This document shows positions 32,184 to 36,575 of a stretch of DNA of 36,575 bases, in pieces. The DNA is from Rhodocyclaceae bacterium (GTDB lineage: Bacteria > Pseudomonadota > Gammaproteobacteria > Burkholderiales > Rhodocyclaceae). The first letter of the stretch is position 1; every line of letters begins with the position of its first letter. Below the pieces are notes generated by a model, which had not been told where the DNA came from, did not search any database, and saw nothing but the letters and a program-made list of their open reading frames with translations. Location of the stretch: positions 1 to 36,575 of the forward strand of contig JAGRFQ010000017.1 in assembly GCA_020445945.1 (NCBI GenBank), in the 5' to 3' direction. A program made the translations under genes and the position numbers.

Positions 32184-33500
32184 ATGAGCGACCCAACTGC
32201 GCTGCTGCGCCAGCGCCGCTTCCTGCCGTTTTTCCTCACCCAGTTTCTTGGCGCGTTCAACGACAACCTGTACAAGAACGCGCTGGTGGTGCTGATTACC
32301 TTCGAGGCGGCGCGCTACACCGCGCTGTCCTCCGGGGTGCTGGTCAATCTCGCCGCGGGGCTGTTCATCCTGCCGTTTTTCCTGTTCTCCGCGACCGCCG
32401 GCCAGCTTGCCGACAAGTTCGACAAGGGCACGCTGATGCGCCGCATCAAGGCGCTGGAGATTGGCATCATGGCGCTCGCCGCGGTGGCCTTCGCGCTCGA
32501 TTCGCTGGGCTGGATGCTCGTCACCCTGTTTTTGATGGGCGCCCAGTCGGCGCTGTTCGGCCCGGCCAAGTACGCGATCCTGCCGCAGCATCTGGCGGCG
32601 GACGAGCTGGTCGGCGGCAACGCGCTGGTCGAGGCCGGCACCTTCGTGGCGATCCTGGTCGGCACCATCGCCGGCGGGGTGGCGATGGCGCTGCCCGGCG
32701 GCCCGCGCTGGGTGGCGGTGGCGACGCTGGCGGTGGCGCTGGCCGGTTACCTCGCCAGCCGGCGCATTCCGCCGGCGCCGCCGCCCGACGCCAGCCTGCG
32801 GATCAACTTCAATCCGTTCACCGAGATCGCCGCCACGCTGCGCGTGGTGCGCGCCGAGCCGGCCGTGTGGCGGGCGGTGCTGGCGATCTCGTGGTTCTGG
32901 TTTTACGGCGCGCTGTTCCTGTCGCAGTTTCCGGCCTACGCCAAGGACGTGCTCGGTGGCGACGCCCACGCGGTGACGCTGCTGCTGACCGTGTTCTCGA
33001 TCGGTGTCGGCGCGGGCTCGATGCTGTGCGAACGCCTCTCGCGCGGGCGCATCGAGCTGGCGCTGGTGGTGCTCGGCGGGGTCGGGATGAGTGTGTTTGC
33101 GCTCGACCTGTGGTGGGCCGGCACGGCCGCCGGCGCGCGCGGATCGGCGCGCGCCATCGGCGCGGTGCTGGCCGAGGGGGCGACGTGGCGGGCGCTGTTC
33201 GATCTGCTCATGATCGGGGTCAGCGGCGGGGTGTTCATCGTGCCGCTGTACACCCAGATGCAGCGGCGCAGCGCGGCGGTGTGCCGCGCGCGGGTGATTG
33301 CCGGCAACAACATCCTCAACGCGCTGTTCATGGTGGTGGCGGCCGGCATGGGCGCCGGGCTGCTCGCCGCCGGGGCCAGCGTCGGCGAGCTGTTTCTGGC
33401 CACCGCGCTGCTCAATGCCGGGGTGGTGGTGACGCTGACCGTGGCCGAGCCGGCGTGCACGGCGCGCCTGCGCGCGTGGCTCAGTCGCGGGAAGGCTTGA
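32184..33500 (+). CDS. MFS transporter, LplT-like
   Basis: Twelve-helix major facilitator protein of 438 aa. The start (FLPFFLTQFLGAFNDNLYKNALVVLITF) and the loop GQLADKFDKGTLMRRIKALEIGIM are typical of the LplT/Aas-linked branch that flips lysophospholipids across the inner membrane. QSALFGPAKYAILPQHL is the strongest signature. Relatives are often fused to or followed by an acyltransferase-AMP ligase (Aas), which is absent here. The start ATG at 32184 has a weak SD. Its end overlaps the converging DUF218 gene by 20 bases. The lysophospholipid substrate is inferred from family only. Confidence 0.85.
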   Translation: MSDPTALLRQRRFLPFFLTQFLGAFNDNLYKNALVVLITFEAARYTALSSGVLVNLAAGLFILPFFLFSATAGQLADKFDKGTLMRRIKALEIGIMALAAVAFALDSLGWMLVTLFLMGAQSALFGPAKYAILPQHLAADELVGGNALVEAGTFVAILVGTIAGGVAMALPGGPRWVAVATLAVALAGYLASRRIPPAPPPDASLRINFNPFTEIAATLRVVRAEPAVWRAVLAISWFWFYGALFLSQFPAYAKDVLGGDAHAVTLLLTVFSIGVGAGSMLCERLSRGRIELALVVLGGVGMSVFALDLWWAGTAAGARGSARAIGAVLAEGATWRALFDLLMIGVSGGVFIVPLYTQMQRRSAAVCRARVIAGNNILNALFMVVAAGMGAGLLAAGASVGELFLATALLNAGVVVTLTVAEPACTARLRAWLSRGKA

Positions 33501-34284
33501 GCGCCGGGGCGACGTGCTCGCCCCACGCCTGCGAGGCGCGGTAGGCCAGCCCGCCGACCCATTCGTGCACCGCAAACCAGCCGGCGTGGGCGCTCTTGGC
33601 GTTGGGGATGAAGTCTCCCGGCAGCATGTCCGGGTCCGGGTTGGAGAGCCAGCCGGTGGGCGCCGGGGTGACGCGCAGACCGGCGGCTTCGAAGGCCCGC
33701 TGCGCGCGCGGCATGTGCGCCGCGTGGGTGACCAGCGCGATGCGCTCGATGCCGGCCGCGCGCAGCAGGCGGGCCGAGGCGTCGGCGTTGTCGCGGGTGT
33801 CGCGCGAGGCGCTCTCGATCCAGCGCACCGGGGTGCCGAAGTCGGTCTCCAGGGTCTCGCGCATCATCACCGCCTCGGGCCGGTCGCCTTCCGGCGCGCC
33901 GCCGGAGACCAGGATCGGCAGACCGCTGCGCCGTGCCAGCCGGGCGCCATAGCGCAGTCGCTCCAGCGCCAGCCGGTTGACCGTCGCCTGGCCGTATTCC
34001 GGCGCATGGCGGCGCGTGCCGGCCCCGAGGATCACGATCGCCTGCGTCTGGCGCAGCGCTTCGAGGCTGATCGGCGGGGCGGTTTCGAGCGGCGCGGCGA
34101 GCCAGTTGACGCTCAGCGGCAGGCTCACCGCCAGCGCATAGAGCCAGCCCAGCCAGGCCAGCCGGCGCAGCCGCGCAAACAGCAGGCCGAGGCCGATGAG
34201 CAGGAGCGGGCCGGCCGGCGGGAGGATCAGCATGGCGGTAATTTTCTTGGCCCAGAACAGCAGCAGGGGCAAATCGATCGGCAT
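33481..34284 (-). CDS. YdcF/ElyC/SanA-type DUF218 membrane protein
   Basis: 267 aa. Two N-terminal membrane helices (~18-60: LILPPAGPLLLIGLGLLFA and LAWLGWLYALAVSLPLSV) lead to a DUF218 domain with AIVILGAGTRRHAPEYG, RLRYGARLARRSGLPILVSGG, SRDTRDNADASARLL and ALVTHAAHMPRAQRAFEAAGL. This layout is that of ElyC, which affects envelope carrier-lipid or peptidoglycan metabolism at low temperature; the biochemical activity of the family is unsettled. I use the ATG at 34284 because it begins just before the first helix. An in-frame start at 34329 would add 15 polar residues. It diverges from the metY gene over an 80-base gap in which I see no clear promoter. Confidence 0.85.
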   Translation of the reverse strand: MPIDLPLLLFWAKKITAMLILPPAGPLLLIGLGLLFARLRRLAWLGWLYALAVSLPLSVNWLAAPLETAPPISLEALRQTQAIVILGAGTRRHAPEYGQATVNRLALERLRYGARLARRSGLPILVSGGAPEGDRPEAVMMRETLETDFGTPVRWIESASRDTRDNADASARLLRAAGIERIALVTHAAHMPRAQRAFEAAGLRVTPAPTGWLSNPDPDMLPGDFIPNAKSAHAGWFAVHEWVGGLAYRASQAWGEHVAPALKPSRD

Positions 34285-34364
34285 GGCGCGTTGTGGTTGA
34301 TTGAGGGCAGCCGTATTATCCTTGACCACGTCGACCCTTGCCGGGCTTTGTTCCGGCCCACGCC

Positions 34365-35663
34365 ATGCCCGACCACCCCTACGGTATCGAGACCCTCTGC
34401 CTGCACGCCGGCCAGCCGCCCGAAGCCACCACCGGCGCGCGCGCGATGCCGATCTATCAGACCACCTCTTTCGTCTTCGATTCGCCCGAGCACGCCGCGT
34501 CGCTGTTCAACCTGCAGACCTTCGGCAATGTGTACTCGCGCATCTCGAACCCCACCGTGGCGGCCTTCGAGGAGCGCATGGCGGCGCTCGAAGGCGGGCG
34601 CGCGGCACTGGCCACGGCCTCCGGGCTGGCGGCGCAGATGACCGCGCTGCTGACGCTGTGCGAGGCAGGGGATGAGATCGTCGCCGCGCGCACGCTCTAC
34701 GGCGGCAGCTACTCGCAGCTCGACGTGAGCCTGCGCAAGCTCGGCATCGTCACCCGCTTTGTCGATCCGGCCGATGCGGAGAACTTTCGCGCCGCGATCA
34801 CCGACAAGACCCGCGCCGTGTTCGGCGAGATCATCGGCAACCCCGGCCTCAACGTGTTCGATGTCGCCGCGGTGGCGGCCATCACCCGCGAAGCCGGCGT
34901 GCCGCTGCTGATCGACAACACGCTGGCCTCGCCCTACCTGTGCCGGCCGATCGAACACGGCGCCGACATCGTGATCCACTCGGCCACCAAGTACATCGGC
35001 GGCCACGGCACCACGATGGGCGGGGTGATCGTCGAATCCGGCACCTTCCCGTGGGACAACGGCCGCTTCCCCGGCATGGTCGAACCCTCGCGCGGCTACC
35101 ACGGTGTGCGTTTCTACGAAACCTTCGGCGACTTCGCCTTCACCATGAAAGCGCGCATGGAAACCCTGCGCACCTTCGGCCCCGCGCTGTCGCCGTTCAA
35201 TGCCTTCATGCTGCTGCAGGGGCTCGAAACCCTGCACGTGCGCATGGATCGCCATGTGGCCAACGCGCGCGCCGTGGCGGCCCATCTGGCGGCGCATCCG
35301 CAGGTCGCGTGGGTGAATTTTCCGGGGCTGGAATCGAGCCCCGATCACGCCCTCGCGCAGCGCTATTTTCCGAAGGGCGCGGGGGCGATCCTGAGTTTCG
35401 GCATCGTTGGCGGGCAGGCCGCGGGCGAGCGTTTCATCAACGCGGTGCAGATGATCAGCCATCTGGCCAACGTCGGCGACGCCAAGACGCTGGTCATCCA
35501 CCCGGCCTCGACCACCCATCGCCAGTTGTCGGAGGCCGAGCAGCGCGACGCGGGGGTGCCGCCGGACATGGTGCGTCTGTCGGTCGGCATCGAAAGCGAA
35601 GCCGACATTCTGTGGGATCTCGATCAAGCGCTGGCGCAGGCCGGCAAGGAGACGCGCGCATGA
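34365..35663 (+). CDS. O-acetylhomoserine/O-succinylhomoserine sulfhydrylase (MetY/MetZ type)
   Basis: PLP enzyme making homocysteine (or cysteine) from an activated homoserine and sulfide, in methionine synthesis. 432 aa, the MetY size. The Cys/Met-metabolism PLP fold is clear: IETLCLHAGQPPEATTGARAMPIYQTTSF at the N-terminus, YSRISNPT, SGLAAQ, DNTLASPYLCRP, and SATKYIGGHGTT with the PLP lysine K209. RLSVGIE and the LWDLDQAL end are typical. The long central segment (FPWDNGRFPGMVEPSRGYHG) favours the O-acetylhomoserine branch over MetB/MetC. The substrate branch is inferred. The stop overlaps the DUF2802 start by ATGA. Confidence 0.92.
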   Translation: MPDHPYGIETLCLHAGQPPEATTGARAMPIYQTTSFVFDSPEHAASLFNLQTFGNVYSRISNPTVAAFEERMAALEGGRAALATASGLAAQMTALLTLCEAGDEIVAARTLYGGSYSQLDVSLRKLGIVTRFVDPADAENFRAAITDKTRAVFGEIIGNPGLNVFDVAAVAAITREAGVPLLIDNTLASPYLCRPIEHGADIVIHSATKYIGGHGTTMGGVIVESGTFPWDNGRFPGMVEPSRGYHGVRFYETFGDFAFTMKARMETLRTFGPALSPFNAFMLLQGLETLHVRMDRHVANARAVAAHLAAHPQVAWVNFPGLESSPDHALAQRYFPKGAGAILSFGIVGGQAAGERFINAVQMISHLANVGDAKTLVIHPASTTHRQLSEAEQRDAGVPPDMVRLSVGIESEADILWDLDQALAQAGKETRA

Positions 35664-36178
35664 GTGCACGGGAATGGATCTTCGTCGCCATCGCGGTGCT
35701 CGCGGTGTATCTGGTGTTCCAGTTGATTCGTGCGCTGCAGGTCAAGGACGCTGGCAGCGACGCGCAGGGCGATGCTGACACGCTCGACGCCGACGCCGAT
35801 GCGGACGGCGCTGAAGCCCCCGCCGCCGACGCGTCCGGAACCCCGGCGCCGGCCACCGTTGGGGGCGGAGACGACAGTTTCGGCCTCGCGCTGGAGATTC
35901 GCCAGCTGCGCCGCGATGTCGCCCAGTTGCGTGAGGAGCTCGACGCCCAGCGCGCCGAGATCGCCACGCTGCGCGACACGACCAGCGCGCAAGCCAGTGC
36001 GCTCGAAGCCGCCCGCGCGGCCCAGCGCGTGTCACCGATTTACGGCGAGGCGCTGGCGCTGGCGCAACGCGGCATGGCGGCCGGGGTGATCGCCGAACGT
36101 TGCAGCATCTCGGTCGCCGAGGCCGAGCTGGTCCAATCCCTGGCCACCGAGGCGGACGATTCAGGAGCGACAAAATGA
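35660..36178 (+). CDS. DUF2802 membrane-anchored coiled-coil protein
   Basis: 172 aa. An N-terminal membrane helix (~5-25, WIFVAIAVLAVYLVFQLI) is followed by an Asp/Ala/Pro-rich low-complexity linker (~32-75), a coiled coil (LEIRQLRRDVAQLREELDAQ, continuing to ~115), and a C-terminal DUF2802 segment (YGEALALAQRGMAAGVIAERCSISVAEAELVQSL), which looks like a small helix-turn-helix. Function is unknown; topology places the coiled coil in the cytoplasm if the helix is a signal anchor. It has ATGA overlaps on both sides, with the MetY-type gene and the next gene. The overlap with a methionine-synthesis gene may reflect compact packing only. Confidence 0.82.
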   Translation: MSAREWIFVAIAVLAVYLVFQLIRALQVKDAGSDAQGDADTLDADADADGAEAPAADASGTPAPATVGGGDDSFGLALEIRQLRRDVAQLREELDAQRAEIATLRDTTSAQASALEAARAAQRVSPIYGEALALAQRGMAAGVIAERCSISVAEAELVQSLATEADDSGATK

Positions 36179-36575
36179 GCGAGCAGCACCTGGGCGGCGT
36201 GGCCACGGTCGCGCGCAGCACCCTGTTGAAACGTGCCGCCATCGCCGGCGGTTTGATTGTCGTGCTGCTGGTGGCGCTGGGCTGGTTCGAGCGCAGCCAG
36301 GCGCCGGCGCCCGAACCGGCCCCGGTGCTCGCCGAGGCGCCGCCTCCGCCCACCGACGCGCTGCCCGCAGGAGCCCCGCCGATGCCGAGCGCGGCCGATG
36401 TCGAGGCGATGATCGCCGCGCAGGCCGGCGCCGCCATGCCGGGCGAGATGGCCAGCGCTGAACTGACCCGCGCCGACGTCACCCGTGCGCCCGTGGTGGT
36501 CGATGCGGCCCAACGGGTGGACGATGCGCCTCCGCCCGCCCCCGGGCAGCCGCGGCTGGTGTTGAAGGGCGAGGC
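36175..36575 (+). CDS. Membrane-anchored Pro/Ala-rich protein, truncated by window
   Basis: At least 133 codons; the 3' end lies past the window. A cytoplasmic N-terminus of ~20 residues (MSEQHLGGVATVARSTLLKR) is followed by one membrane helix (~21-38, AAIAGGLIVVLLVALGWF) and a long Pro/Ala/Glu-rich, probably disordered segment (APAPEPAPVLAEAPPPPTD and onward). The last visible residues, PGQPRLVLKGE, look like the start of a folded domain. Such a layout is common in SPOR-domain and related cell-envelope proteins, but the domain itself is not visible, so the family is open. CAGGAG precedes the ATG, and ATGA overlaps the DUF2802 stop, so it is cotranscribed. Confidence 0.75.
   Translation, partial: MSEQHLGGVATVARSTLLKRAAIAGGLIVVLLVALGWFERSQAPAPEPAPVLAEAPPPPTDALPAGAPPMPSAADVEAMIAAQAGAAMPGEMASAELTRADVTRAPVVVDAAQRVDDAPPPAPGQPRLVLKGE

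Noticed and set aside
1-36575. CRISPR arrays, tRNA or rRNA genes, insertion sequences, prophage or defence islands
   Set aside because: No regularly spaced repeats, no transposase or integrase products and no RNA-gene signatures were seen. The only mobile-type element is the toxin-antitoxin pair.

Overview
The window is a GC-rich (mostly high-60s % by eye) chromosomal segment of a betaproteobacterium. The exosortase-type PEP-CTERM protein with its PrsT-like TPR partner, the PsrA-type fatty-acid regulator and the general gene style point to Rhodocyclales (Azoarcus/Thauera/Zoogloea-like). That assignment is an inference. I saw no rRNA, tRNA, CRISPR array or insertion sequence.

Layout. (1) 1-3434, minus strand: an asparaginase cut by the window edge, preceded in the same operon by a glutamate/aspartate-type periplasmic binding protein, then a Kef-type K+/H+ antiporter. 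(2) 3667-7447, plus strand: a large PrsT-like TPR protein and a small PEP-CTERM surface protein. The latter has a textbook sigma-54 (-24/-12) promoter and a strong intrinsic terminator. (3) 7540-12135: an Atm1-type ABC exporter, then a CpxRA-like two-component system (minus strand) divergent from a Spy/CpxP-family periplasmic protein. Their shared intergenic region carries a helically phased array of CpxR-like GTAAA boxes. (4) 12286-24470, plus strand: a fatty-acid beta-oxidation supercluster. It starts with a PsrA-like TetR repressor whose promoter overlaps two CAAAC...GTTTG-type operators. Then come fadE, a FadI-type thiolase, a FadB/FadJ-order hydratase/dehydrogenase, a YciA-type thioesterase, a FadL-type porin, a FadN-order dehydrogenase/hydratase and a FadA-type thiolase. 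Uptake, activation-independent turnover and every step of the spiral after acyl-CoA formation are present; no acyl-CoA synthetase is in the window. (5) 24483-25052: a yefM-yoeB toxin-antitoxin pair with lower GC and the classic paired TGTACA operator.

(6) 25110-30382: an unusual nuclease-like protein (SNase fold plus lamin-tail domain), a MASE1-CHASE-PAS-GGDEF-EAL cyclic-di-GMP protein, and a rhomboid protease. (7) 30512-36575: a crotonase-family protein lacking both usual catalytic glutamates, a DUF3750 membrane protein, an LplT-like MFS transporter, a YdcF/ElyC-type DUF218 protein, and an operon of a MetY-type sulfhydrylase, a DUF2802 protein and a truncated membrane-anchored protein joined by ATGA overlaps.

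The most unusual items are: a 35-codon reading frame that fills the thiolase-fadJ gap, overlaps the next start by ATGA and encodes a nested hairpin; the sigma-54 promoter of the PEP-CTERM gene; the phased CpxR-box array; the tandem PsrA operators; and the SNase-lamin-tail fusion.
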